DNA of 64,000 nt from Sambucus nigra (taxonomy: Eukaryota; Streptophyta; Magnoliopsida; Dipsacales; Adoxaceae). The DNA lies in assembly GCA_949130495.1 (NCBI GenBank), contig OX422214.1:5192046-5256045 (forward strand). Direction: 5' to 3'. The translations under genes were made by a program, and so were the position numbers. The notes beneath the pieces were generated by a model. It saw nothing but the letters and a program-made list of their open reading frames with translations. It did no database searches and had not been told where the DNA came from. Shown here piece after piece: positions 47,838-59,518 of the stretch; the first letter of the stretch is position 1; each line of letters begins with the position of its first letter.

Positions 47838-48967
47838 TTAGACTCCACAATAACTGTACACTAGAAGTCTAAATAGCTGAGGGTCCACCATAAGAACGAT
47901 TTGACTTTGGAGGATAACCGGTGTACCCTCACGTACAAGCATGACTTCTGACAAATATGAATTTCGTTTGAATAACGAAAGGCATGTGTAAGACGGAAGA
48001 AAGGAACCATCGCCAATTAAAAGTTTTGGAGGGACGATGGGGGGTTTGGATTGAACGGGTGACACATACATGTGGGGATCGAGAAAATTCGAATATCCTT
48101 CCAATGATTTTGAAGTTGGAATGGAAGGCGGCACACACGAAGGCACGTATGCGATCGTGGATGGAGACGCGAGAAAGTACTCCTCATCGATGATAGGGTT
48201 TAAAACATTAAAATTTGAAACCGAATCATCGGGTACTTGTTCCGGTGGCATAATAGAGAATGAAAATGGGAATGAAATAAATTCAAACTCATGAGATGAA
48301 TCATCATCGCATGAAGATTGAGTTTCGAAGGAAATAATATCATTTTCATTGAAATGTTCTTCTTTGGGGGCCAAAGAAGAAATCATTTCATTGAAAATAG
48401 ATATTACGTCATTATCATCCTCACTTTCAATATCTTTTACACAATGGGCAAAGTTTAGAATGGCTTGTTCCAAAGTAGGCACAAGTACCTCATTTGCTTC
48501 AAAACATTCCTCGACTTCGAAAGACTCGGAAGTAAAATCATCGTCGAACTCAAATAATAAATCCAACTCATATTCCCACGAACAATTTTCTTCCCGATAA
48601 CGATTTTCAATTTTCTCATTCTCATACATATGCAAACCTTCACCGAATGTCATAGGTCGAGGTGCGGATGCATGAAATTGGGAACATTGAAAATTACCAT
48701 GAGACTTAAACTTAAACTCATTATTATAGGCATTTGAAAACTATTTGAATTCGTTTCAAAATTCCTATTATAAGGAGGTAAAGGCCCAAAATCATTATCA
48801 TCATCATCAAAATTCCAATAACCCAAACTTTGACTTTCGTTATACTCGCCCAAAGTAATATGTGAATTTGCAAATTTTTGGGATTCTAAGTATTCACCGA
48901 AAGTCATAGGGTTACGAGCATTTTGAGATTTATAACAATGATTACCGAAAGAATTGGAATAAGACAT
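47838..48967 (-). pseudogene. Unrecognised acidic ORF of element 5, one frameshift
   Basis: Two overlapping frames (48650-48967 and 47838-48653) together cover about 375 codons and look like one gene with a frameshift near 48650-48720. The product is strongly acidic (runs such as FDDDDNDFG and ESEDDNDV) and rich in Ser, Asn and Pro. A short motif is repeated: MTFGEYLESQ, ITLGEYNESQ and MTFGEGLHMY. The C-terminal third is Pro-rich (VPPSIPTSKS, SKPPIVPPKL). No capsid, zinc knuckle, protease, RT, signal peptide or membrane segment is visible. The position next to the primer site is where gag normally lies, so it may be a diverged Gag or an accessory protein; I do not assign a function. Confidence 0.6.
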
Positions 48968-49141
48968 GCTTGCCCCAAAAATGGCTCAAAGTGGAGGATT
49001 CGACAGAGTAGGTGCGCGCGGGAAAAATTCAAGCGTTTCTAAGTGCTCAAGTGTGGAAGTCCTGCAAAATATTAGCAAATAATATAAATAGAAAGAAAAT
49101 ACAATGAAATACTAAATCAAATAAAGTCTAAAACAAACTAG

Positions 49142-49159
49142 TCCCCGGCAACGGCGCCA
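49142..49159 (-). other. Element 5 primer-binding site, TGGCGCCGTTGCCGGGGA
   Basis: Two bases inside the right LTR, in minus orientation. It starts with TGG, as needed to pair with a tRNA CCA end, but is not the Met-tRNA site used by elements 1-3. Confidence 0.85.
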
Positions 49160-49161
49160 TT

Positions 49162-50675
49162 TGATAGACAGGGTTTTGCCACGACGCAAGAGTCACCTAC
49201 GCGCCGATCATTTTATGTTCGGCTCACCTGAACTATACAAAAACCTAAATTACGACTACACTCAACTGGTGAGTATAGCGGTAAGTCGGGTATCGAAAAT
49301 CCACAGAGACGAGTTTTTAGAATTTATATGATTTAATATTCCGAATAAAATTGTAAAAGGTGATTACAAACTAAAACGGAAAAGATGCATAAAAGGGAAA
49401 TGATTAATCTAGGCGAGTGTATTGAAACTAGATTAACAAAGCGGTAAAACTATAGGTTGTGTCGAGTATCCCTCACCCTAGTTAATTAGTATAAAATGGT
49501 TACATGGGTCGATGAGTAATTAAGAACACGTCTCGTTTCGACAGTTAATTAAATTAAGGATTGTTACGCCCTAAATCATCATAAAAGCCTAATAAGATTT
49601 TGGCGTCAACAAATATCCCGGAAACTACGCGCGAAAGGTCGTAAGCATGGGACATACATGATATGCCCCATCAAATCTCCTAGGCGTAATAACTAGGATA
49701 ACGCACCCGAAATAGACCCGTAAACACCATCACCAAAGCAAAGAAACGCGTCAACCCGAGTGAGTTCAATTCAAATACGACCTAATTTAAATTACGTAGA
49801 AAGCATCATAAAAATGCGGTAAATAAACGCGATAAAGAAACGCGATAAAGTTATACTAGAAAGCGTGTAAAGAATGCAAGTAAACCTAATTTAGAAAGCA
49901 TGAAAACTACACTAGAAAGCAAGAAATGAATAAATACAACTATATTAAATGGTAGGGGAGATTAATAGTCAACTTACAATCCAAATGGGACGTCAAACCA
50001 AAGAGAAATGAAGAAGAACCAAACAAAAACCCCAAAACCGTAAGCTAAACTAACCTAAAATCGTGTATATACTGAATATCTGGTCTTATTACAACAAAAT
50101 TTCTTTATATGGTAAGTGGGAATAAAAGAAAAGAAGATAGAAAAAAAAATATCTCTTGAAAATAGGGCATCAAGCGATCGACAAAAATGGTCGATCGATC
50201 GATCAAGGCTAAATTTCGGCTGAACAGAAAGGTCGATCGATCGACCAAAATCTTCGATCGATCGATCAAGTAGGGGCAGCACACTGCATTGCTGTTTTGG
50301 TTTCCAAGCTTTTCTCGTCCACTGAAATCACTGTAACTTCTTAATATGGACTCGAAATCGCGCACTGTTTGCTTCCACGCGAAGCTAGCGAGGAGGGATA
50401 CAACTTTCATGAGATGTTGGGCTAGGTGCCCAAGCTATGAAAAGACTAAATTGCCCTTGAACGTGAAGTTGTGTACAAAAATCAAGTGGAACGCATCCGA
50501 AGTTCACACTTAGCATCCAATTACCTAAAAAAGCTCAATTAACCCCTACAAAACATGTTAACGTAGAAATCCGAGGTTGTCTGGTCAACGAGCATAAATA
50601 TAGATAATAAGATACCCGAGGGGGCTAAAATGCGTAGGTTTGGAGGATGAAATAAGCAGTATTTGCGTATTATCA
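49162..50675 (-). repeat. Element 5 5' LTR (right)
   Basis: A 1,514-bp partner of 44345-45809; TCGATCGA cluster at 50174-50269. Ends GCGTATTATCA followed by GTTAC. Confidence 0.92.
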
Positions 50676-52139
50676 GTTACCTTGTGGACATAGGCCCCTT
50701 CTTAAGGGTTAAACCGTGTAACCCCTGTTAGAAATCTTCTTATTGTCACCTCTATCTTTACACATTTTCATTTTACTACATATTTATTATTTGGTATCTC
50801 AGATTATATCTCAACTTACTAAGACGAAACCTTGAAATCAATTTTAGACGATAGCGGAATTGCATTGTCTGTGAGAACGACTAAGTCAAGTGGTTTCTCA
50901 TTTGATTCTTAATTTCTAATTGAGAAAATTTTGGATTTTTCGTAAAATAACCCCAAATCTGATTGTCAATCATCTCGTTGATAAAATCAACAACATAGTT
51001 TGATTTCCTACTTTAAACCCTTGATTTTCTGTTCCATTTCCTAAATATGTGTAATCTAAACCTAGATACAATCCTTGTGGTCTAAAGTAGTTTCTCCACT
51101 ATCGATTTTGCAAGTCTTAAACCATACTTTGTTTTTTTATCATTAGACTCTATTTTTTTTTTGTAAATCTTGTGAAAATGGTCGAACACCTAAAAAGTAG
51201 TAGGGAAAAAGAAGGAGTGCCACCTTCACCCCCTATGCCAATAGGAGATCTAGTTGGATTTTTGCACATCCTGGATAAGAGCCAAGAGGCTATGTAAGAA
51301 AGTATGAGGCATCTTAATCAAAGTGTGTTGACCTCGCAGAACCGATAAGTTCATCTAAAACTAGTTCGAGTGACCCCAACTGTGGAGGGAAGCCCAGATA
51401 AATATAGGGAAACTCCCCCTGCCTCATACCAGGATCGTTGTAAAGAGATAAAAACCCTAGGAGGCTATATTTAGGGTCTGATATGAGCAGATCTGCTCAG
51501 AGAAGTGGGTTAGAATATGAAGGATCTTCCTACCAACGAGGTAAAATCTCGAACATGAGGTGAACTGGATATAATGATGACCATATATATTTGGCACACA
51601 CAAGTGCCTTTGAGAGGATCATCAGGGTACCGGTCTTTGATAGGCTAAGAAGGAGAGGGGTGCAAGCACATATACACCCCAAAGAAAGTGCAAGATGAGA
51701 AGAGTATAGGAGATAGGATCCAAATAGAGAGAATGGCTCAAGATACAATGATAGGTCATCAAACTAGTTCAAGCACATATATCTTAGTGGAAGAAGAAGA
51801 CCAACAATGGAGGGGATCAATCCAAAGGATATAAGATCGCCTGGGCCACCTTATCAAGACCAAAAATCCACTATAAAGAGGTTTTGTGCATGAATCATCA
51901 TTTGAAACCTCCGTTATTAGTTATCCCACACCTAAACATTTCAAAATGCCTGGATGATAATTCTTTCGAGTCAGACGTTTGCTGCAGCAGTTGTGGATGC
52001 AAGCAGGTTTATATTAGACGCTTCTATCATTGAGATCTGGATTGGAGGTATTGTAGAAACATTCGGGCTTATGGCCCAACTGTACTCATTTATTCTTTTA
52101 TCGCCTTTTAGCGCGGCATTCAATTTGGTTGTATTATTG
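50676..52139 (+). other. Old retroelement remnant: LTR-like end, primer-like site and gag-like start
   Basis: After the TSD GTTAC (50676-50680) the text CTTGTGGACATAGGCCCC resembles the 3' part of a plant LTR, and TTGGTATCTCAG (50791-50802) resembles a decayed Met primer site. From the ATG at 51178 a frame begins MVEHLKSSREKEGVPPSP and, across stops, reaches TPKHFKMP (about 51930-51953), a word typical of the start of the capsid region in some plant Gypsy Gags. The element 5 insertion separated this from its upstream part (before 44340). Weak but coherent evidence. Confidence 0.35.
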
Positions 52140-52381
52140 TACCGAGTGTTCGGTTATTTTATTTTATTTCATTTCAATTGCTTCATATAAACTGTTGTAA
52201 TTATTTTACTTAAATGGTTTGGTTAAAAAGATTTGTCAATTTAAAATTTTGATGCCGGCCTAATAGGATATTAGTAATTAAATTAGTTTTTGACAATGAT
52301 GCTAAGAATGAACCATATGAGACTCCTATTTTAATTTGATATAGGAATGATCTCCCGGTATTTTATTAGGTGGGGTGTCAC
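52140..52381 (+). repeat. Fragment of a chromovirus LTR 3' end
   Basis: GATGCTAAGAATGAACCA, then ATTTTAATTTGATATAGGA, ATGATCTCCCGGTATTT and GGGGTGTCACA match the terminal 100 bases of element 2/3 LTRs in the same order. What follows (ATTTGGTGCCAAAATGGG) is not the Met primer site. The left limit is uncertain. Confidence 0.65.
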
Positions 52382-53195
52382 AATTTGGTGCCAAAATGGG
52401 TCAGAAAATCAGGTTGGGGCTATCTGGATGTGGAAAATTAGGTTGGGGTTGTCCGTTGTAAGTAGTCACGACAGTTATGGCTATGGCTTGGGCGAGGGAA
52501 AGATTTTGGTCGGTGGGGGTAGAGAAGGGTAGTGGAGGTGCTCGAAATAGGGTAGGTGATGGGATGGCGGGTCCCATCAGAGGCGACAATGCTGCCCTGA
52601 CACTATTCGACAGGTGCATACTTTGGTAGGGGTGTTTGGCCTTTTCGGGGGTAGACTAGCAATAGGGTTTAGGAGGCCAAAAGTTTTGGGTTGGGACTTC
52701 TAGAGTTAAGGATAGGGCTTTGGAAATGGGGTTGAAAGAGAAAATATATGTATTGTTGTGATTATAGCCACTCTCCCGTTCATTTTTGAATCTCCTCGTA
52801 CAGTTGTTCGAATCTTCTTAGAGCCATAGATAATGTACACGATTTGTTGATACTCTACACACCGATACACTCTAACACCAATGTTTTGAGCGAAACCTAT
52901 TCTGATACAAATTTAACATGAACTGCATGTCAATGGATAAGAAAATAAATCAAACCCTAACTTTTAGAGAGAGAATCAATAAACTTCTGATATTTAAAAT
53001 GGAAAATGTCCTCAAATGAAGAGTACATGGGGTATTTTAAGGGTGTGAGTAGCTTAGGATCCTAGGTAATGCACAAAAATGTCATTATTATTCCTTACAT
53101 CTAAATAATAAAGCAAAAGAAATAAAAATATAATAACAAAATAAAAGTAAATAAAAATGACAAAAGATCCCTAAAAAGGGCCTATTTCCATCAGC
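52382..53195 (-). other. Antisense remnant of another LTR element (leader and gag start)
   Basis: On the minus strand, TTTGTATCAGAATAGGTTT (about 52895-52915) looks like a mutated TTGGTATCAGAGC primer site, followed by MALRRFEQLYEEIQK and Pro-rich sequence with stops. Upstream of it, TGATGGAAATAGGCCC (about 53180-53195) may be the start of a short LTR. All of this is degenerate and tentative. Confidence 0.35.
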
Positions 53196-53434
53196 ACAAG
53201 TGTCCCATCTTGTTTCAAAATTTAAACACTTAATTCCCCTATACTTATCTACTACACTTCTTTTTAAAAATTTCTAGAATGGAAAAGACAAAGGGAAGAA
53301 ATTGACTACCTAATTTGAAAGCATCTACAAAGAGGCCTAAGAAATCAACAACTTTCCAGCTAGTAGTTAATCATCACCACCAAAGTCTCCAACCTCCTAG
53401 TAGATAGAGAGCATGGGGGCTTTCTATACATAAG
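53196..53434. other. Short unassigned stretch
   Basis: AT-rich; no gene, repeat or element end recognised. Confidence 0.3.
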
Positions 53435-53936
53435 CATGCATTTTTCTTGTTATATTGATTTGGTTTAAGATTTTTATAACTCGGTAATCTTTTGTTGCAT
53501 TGTATATACTTACACCGATTAAGGTTTGTACCTTTCATCGTTTGTGAGTGTATACACTATTCTTTCCTCTTTGAAAACATTGTATTCATTGGTAATCTCT
53601 TTATTCTTTCATTGACCGTTCATTAACTGAGTTCATTCTTGAAATGTATTACTTGAGCATGACTTTCATATATTGTTTTGACTCGAGAATTGCGTAAACT
53701 TTTTAAAATGATCATCGGACATATTTGTATATCACCCATATGACCTTGACCTCACCTTTTATATGTTCCCTACTCAACCCACTTGATCATAAATAATAGC
53801 CTTTCGTTTCATTACCCAAAATCCCCTAACCAACTCCAAATTGGAGTTTTATACCATACATATTACCTTAGATACCCTTGTTTGGATTGTTAATTGGGAT
53901 TGAATGATATTGTTGTTTTGTGGTTGCAATTTGAGC

Positions 53937-54043
53937 ATGAAAAGAGTGAGAAAAGAAGAAAGTGTAGTGAAAAGGAGAACAAAAAGAAAACAAAAGAAAA
54001 AGGTGAGAAAAAGAAGAAAAGAAAAAGAAAGAGAAATTTGTAG
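53937..54043 (+). repeat. Long purine tract of element 6
   Basis: About 107 bp of A/G with few interruptions; counterpart of 46741-46855 in element 5. Confidence 0.85.
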
Positions 54044-54973
54044 ATATTGTTTGTAGTGATTCAATAATCCTTGTTAATCTCTCGATTGTTATATCTAATT
54101 CTCGTTTGGAAATCATTTGTCCAATTTTGAAATTGCCCACTTTTTCCCATTATCCCAAGTTTCATCCCTAAACACTTTGAATCTGTATATACATCCTTTT
54201 CACTTCATACCCCATCCTAGCCTACATTACAACCCTATTAAAGTCCTATGTGATCTTAGGTTGATCTAATTCAAAGGTTTAAATAGTTTTGATAATATAT
54301 GAAAATGCATTTCGCCTCTTTTATATGTGTGGTATCCTTTCACTTAGATTACAATTTTTATTTCCTATATAGAGTTTTTTAATTGTGATATGTGTGCGGC
54401 CTAGTTTCCATTTATATTTACTCATTATGTTCGCATGTCCCGTGTGTTACCTCCCTATTTCAAGTGAATTCATTTGATGAGTGTAATGCCCGTGAGGATT
54501 GACTTTTATGCATGCTTTGATATTTAGTATCCGAGTTAGTTAAGTTTTTGCCAAATCAAATTTTGCATGTGCTCACTCCCCTCCCACTTGTCAAATTTTC
54601 AATTCATTGAGGTGCATTCGATAATGTGAATAACTACAAACTTTTCACGTGAATTCGTGTGATATGCTAATAACATGTTGAAATCTTGTTCGTATTATTG
54701 AGTTTGTCGCATGTGGTTGGGCATATTTTGAGGAAACTGTTTGATGTTTGTGGGTACCATCCCTGAAAACCCTCACGAGACGACACTCGTCCACTAGAAT
54801 AACCTAGGGGTTTAACGTCTTATTGCATACGCTAAATGCAATCGAATCGCCCGTGAAAGTTGCCTCATGCTTTTATACCATATTTTTGTACTTATCCAGC
54901 TTTTGGTGTACTTGTTGTTCTTGTTGCATCCTATTTCATTGATAAGGACTAGCAATGTGTAAGTTAGGGGGTG

Positions 54974-56453
54974 TGATAATATGCAAATATTACGTATTTC
55001 ATCCGTCGAACATACGCATTTTAGCCCCCTCGGGTGCCTTAATCTCTATATTTAAGCACGTTAACTAGATAACCTCGTTTTATATTGTTAACATGCTATA
55101 TGAGGTATAATTAGGCTTTTGTAGGTATTTAGGTACTAAGTATGGAGTTCGGATGCATTTCGGTCAAGTTCCGTGCGCAATCGCACGTTCAAGAGAAATT
55201 TGGTCAATTCACAGTTTGGGCACTGGGACCAACACCTCATGGAAGTTGTATCCCTCCTCGCAATATTTGTGTGGCTGCAAATGGTGCGCGATTCGGATCC
55301 CTAACGAAGAAGTTACGGCACTTTTGGCAGAGGAGAAAATAATGAAAGCAAAAGAGGATTAGAAGAGGAAGAAAAGGAATGCAGTAGGCTGCCTTGATTC
55401 TTCCCTGCTCGATCGATAGATTGATCAAAAGGATCGATCGATCGATCCTTCAGAATTTTTCCATGATTTCAACCATCGATCGATCGACCAAAAGGGTTCC
55501 ATCGATCGATGCCCTGTTTTCTACAGATATTTTGGCTTTGCTTTTCTTTGTCCTTTTCTTTTCCCCTTTTATTCCAACTTATTATATAACCCAATTTTGT
55601 TGTAATATCAGACATGCTTAGTTTTAGAAGACATTTTAGGTTAGGGTTTTGTTTTGAGAGCTCATCTTCTTTTGTTCTTGGGGTGACATCCATTTGGTTT
55701 TGTAAGATTGAATTTTTCACTATCATCTCCTTTAATATAGTTTTGTTCTTCATTTTCCTTGCTTTGTAAATTAGTTTCCATGCTTTGTAGTTAGTTTAAT
55801 TGCTTTATTTATTGCTTTCCTAGTTTAATTGGTTGAATTTAGTTTAATTCATGTATTTCCCTTAGATAAATAGGGTCGGGATTTCGTTCCGCCATTTTCG
55901 GGCCCCGAGCTCCGAAAATTAGGTTTTGAGCAAAATGCATTTAATTGAACCCGTGCGAATTAAAGGCGGATTATTATGCGTTTAACTTTCTTTGTCATGC
56001 AACGTTAGTGTTTATAGCGATAATCCGAATTTAATCCGTGTGTGATCAATTTTCGGTTAAATGTTTATTCTCGCAACTTTGGCTTAAATTCCTTATTGTG
56101 TGAATTTTATGATTAACTGTTAATGCTCGATTAAATTGCTTTCGAACTGAAATCTTAATTAGTAGTTGTTTCAAGCCGTATGGTTGGATGATATCCCGAT
56201 CCTCGTTTTTACTTTATTTAGACCTAACTTCTATCTTTTCTTTTATTTACATTCATACATCACCCTTTTACACTTTTATTCCTGAATTAATAATGCGATT
56301 ACGAGATATACTAACACTCCCTGTGGATTCGATACCCGACTTACTGCTATACTCACCAGTTGAGTGTAGTCGTAACTTAGGTTTTGTATTGAGGCGGCGA
56401 AATAGACAAGAACGATTAGCGTCTTTACACCCACTACTTTTCACCCTCGATCA
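54974..56453 (+). repeat. Element 6 3' LTR
   Basis: Starts TGATAATATGCAAATATTACG after the purine tract and shares with element 5 GATACCCGACTTACTGCTAT and CTCACCAGTTGAGTGTAGTC near its end. TCGATCGA cluster at 55408-55510, preceded by AATGCAGTAGGCT (55378-55390). Start is firm, end approximate. Confidence 0.7.
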
Positions 56454-57590
56454 GCTATCTTTTTTTACCTCCCCCACTACCCCTGTGTGTCGTAGTGTGT
56501 GTCTTGCGAATGGTTAACTTGCTCGTATTTGTAACAAGGGAAACATCTATCTCTCACCCTCTCTCACTTTATCTTCTGTATTTCATGTTCCCGACCTCTC
56601 TTTTAATCACATCTTTGTTCGTCAACTCTATAAAGATCTCAATTGTGCTATCATATTCTTATCCTCGCAATGCTATTTGCAAGACCTGATTTTGCAGAGG
56701 CTTTTTGCAAGGATATGAACGCGATGGCCTATACAATTTTAGGGATCCCCCTACCCCTACTACTTTTGTATCTGGACTACATGCCTCTGCTTCAATTGAG
56801 CCTGTTTCTTTTAATGTTTCCTTAAAAACTTTACATCTGTGGCATGCCCGTTTAGGACATGTCAATTTTCAGTACTTATGTTTAATTTTTCCCTCTTTGT
56901 CTAAAACTTGTAAAGACAAGAGGTTTACATGTGAGACCTCTGAGTTATCTAAACATATTTGTACTAGTAATATTTCTCATATGAGTCGTGCACTAGTATA
57001 TTTCATCTTATTCACTCTGATGTTTGGGGACCCTCATTTGTCACTGCCCTATCGGGTCATAAGTACTATGTCACTTTTAATGATGATTTCTGTGGATGTA
57101 CGTAGGTATATTTGCTCAAATATAAATCTGAGGTGTTAATTTTATTTGTTCAATTCCTCCAAATGATTAAAACACAATTTAATACCACTATTCGTAACAT
57201 TCGGTCAAATAATGAGGGGGAAGTATGTTTCTGATTCTTTTCATTCACAACTTAACCAAAAGGGCATTTTATACCAACTTACTTGCCCCTACACTCAGGA
57301 GCAAAATGGGGTGGCAGAACGTAAGAACCGTCACTTAATGGGAATGGTTTGGTGCCTTTTACGGGGTATGCATGTTCCTAAATCTTATTGGCACCTTGCT
57401 CTTCTCACTGCCACATTTATTGTTAACCGCACTCTATGCAAAGTTTTAAATGGAAAAACACCTCTTCACTCTATCTTCCTACTGACCCCCTTCTCCTATA
57501 TTTCCCCGGGTTTTTAGGTGTGGTGTTATGCTCAGGATTAGCTCCCCTCACATCACGAACATGATGATACGGCCATTAAATGTATCCTAC
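56454..57590 (+). pseudogene. Ty1/Copia polyprotein, first part (pre-integrase and integrase)
   Basis: From about 56480 one frame reads SVCLANGELARI, SLSPSLTLSSVFHVPDLSFN and LNCAII, the segment between protease and integrase. The frame 56705-57139 has the zinc-binding H-H part LWHARLGHVNFQYL and TCETS where the family has C-x-x-C (second Cys changed to Ser). Across frameshifts it continues to 57212-57517 with GILYQLTCPYTQEQNGVAER and KNRHLMGM, which hold the catalytic Glu; the middle Asp of the usual SDNG is Asn (SNNE). Integrase before RT identifies Ty1/Copia. The protein is interrupted at 57590 by a solo LTR and resumes at 61324. Gag and the 5' LTR are missing. Confidence 0.88.
57586..57590. 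repeat. Probable target-site duplication of the 3.7-kb solo LTR (CCTAC)
   Basis: CCTAC here and CCTGC at 61324-61328, one base different. Confidence 0.7.
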
Positions 57591-58868
57591 TATGACGCCT
57601 TGCTTAAAATAATAACGGGTGACCAGCCTTATACTACATTAAATTAGGAATCCCAGATGGCTCATTCTCAGCATCAACAGACTATGCTAAAATAAATAGT
57701 GCTAACTACCCGAAACTATAAAAGAGGATGCTAAAAATATGAAATAAAACATGCAACGGACCACAAACTAGAAATATAGATATCTAACAAAGGTAAAATT
57801 GTACACAAGGATGCTAGAATAAAATGAAATGAGTACATACAAGGAAAATATACCCGAATAAGCTATCGGGTCACAGACAGTACAACATCCATAAAGAAGA
57901 AATATAAATAACTATGAATGACTCATGGGTGTCGAGTCGATACACAACATGAATCCTATCAAGATTTTTAAAGGAATAGAATTCGACTACCATCTAAATC
58001 CGGCCACAGTCCGCAACTGCTATGGCTCCCAAGGCTCGGGATAGAAAATCATCTGGTATCCATGTTATAGGACACCTGTAGTACATTATATATATGTATA
58101 TATAGCAGAAGATAAATATAAACAGGTCAGAGCCCGAGTTGTAAAAATGTTTAGCAAATGTGTTAACCGTGCATAATAAATCAAAATGCACTATTTCATA
58201 ATATAAAGTGGAGTCGCACTCTCGTGAGACCCCCTAACTTACCTCTCATCTACAACACGCACCTAATCGGGTCCTGGAATCTTAATTAAGTTACTCCCTC
58301 ATATACGGACAACCTACCTTACAATAGGCATGGCCTATACCTGCGTGACCTGCCATCCTAACATAACCCAAGAATCCTTTCCATTCTAATCCCACCAAAA
58401 TAAATATACACATATATATGCCTTACTAGGCTCTCGTGATTCCATTTATTAACTTAAATCAGTTATAGTCTTAATACGTCACACATTAACATTAGGATTC
58501 AATATAAGAGTTTATTTTCTAAACAACAAACATTCTAGTACAAAAGGCATAACTTCTCTCCACTCCCAACATTGCACTACGTTTCGTGCATGAAAGAAAA
58601 ATATCCAAATAAGGAACCCCCCCGATACACTACTCTTTAACAATGTTGATCATAGGGATCCATTATGTCGTCCAAACAAATTCTACTACTACAACTACCT
58701 AATTATAGAATACCATCTCTAAATACACAATTAAATCTCTATTGAAATCTTTGGGTCAATATAACTGCAATTATCTCTAAGTACGATCCTTCTGCCCCAA
58801 TGAACTAGTGCACCAAAATACCCAAGATGTACATCATAGAAACTTCATATCCTCTTCACCTCTAGGAT

Positions 58869-58869
58869 A

Positions 58870-58908
<39 letters not shown>
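58869..58908. repeat. (TA)n microsatellite
   Basis: About 20 TA units inside the solo LTR. Confidence 0.9.
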
Positions 58909-59416
58909 CCAACCATTCATTCCTATAACCACGTATACATATCACACATAATGTCAACTTTGCAATACACCATAAACGACTATAGGATGACAAAATACGT
59001 CACCATGGTATCATCTTCCAGGGCATCACTCACATACTATCCTGGGGACCACTGGTAGGACTAAATATCACCTACTTCGTGGTCAAAATCAAATCACAAT
59101 GCATGGGAAGCGGTCATAGTTCCCAATCGGCAAGTGAGAACGACCCACACCTAAGATTTCTCACCCCCGAAAATATAAAATCACATAAATAATAATGGAT
59201 GACTATGACCTGCGGAATATCCACATCCTGCTCCTCAAACTAGGGGCTCACCCTCATCGCGCAACTTCCCATGATAGCATGTGTCGGGTACGCTTCACAA
59301 CATAAGTATACATATCATTCACACACTATATATATACATCCATATGATTACATCATATAATCAAACCATCACGCACGGTATAGATACTCAGGCCATAAGT
59401 ACACACATATATACAC

Positions 59417-59420
<4 letters not shown>

Positions 59421-59501
<81 letters not shown>

Positions 59502-59518
59502 CATACATACATACATAC
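59421..59518. repeat. Compound (CA)n-(TA)n-(CATA)n microsatellite
   Basis: CA units (59421-59450), then TA units to about 59497, then CATA units. It produces spurious Tyr-Ile and Cys-Val frames. Confidence 0.95.

Larger units (their letters stand above)
44345..50675 (-). mobile_element. Element 5: non-autonomous LTR retrotransposon (LARD-like), minus strand
   Basis: 6,331 bp with two LTRs of about 1.5 kb, a 3.35-kb internal region, a PBS beside the right LTR, a purine-rich tract beside the left LTR and TSD GTTAC. The internal region has no protease, RT or integrase in any frame I can recognise; it has one acidic ORF (47838-48967) and long conserved non-coding parts shared with the copy at 53435-56453. 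The primer site, TGGCGCCGTTGCCGGGGA, differs from the Met-tRNA site of elements 1-3 and is of the kind reported for Athila/Tat-type plant elements (from memory). It would depend on proteins of an autonomous relative. Confidence 0.88.
53435..56453 (+). mobile_element. Element 6: truncated plus-strand relative of element 5
   Basis: From about 53435 the sequence matches the reverse complement of the element 5 internal region (47390 downward): TTGATTTGGTTTAAGATTTT, the CACTCACAAACGA block and the long purine tract. It continues through a purine-rich tract (54960-54973) into a 3' LTR starting TGATAATATGC at 54974. The 5' LTR, primer site and acidic ORF are missing, so the copy is truncated on its left. 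The right limit (about 56453, ending CTCGATCA) is estimated from the LTR length and the resumption of Copia sequence. Divergence from element 5 is substantial. Confidence 0.75.

Noticed and set aside
52401..52619. Minus-strand Pro-rich 72-codon frame considered as a host gene exon
   Set aside because: It lies downstream of a decayed primer-like site and a gag-like start with stops, so a retroelement remnant is more likely.
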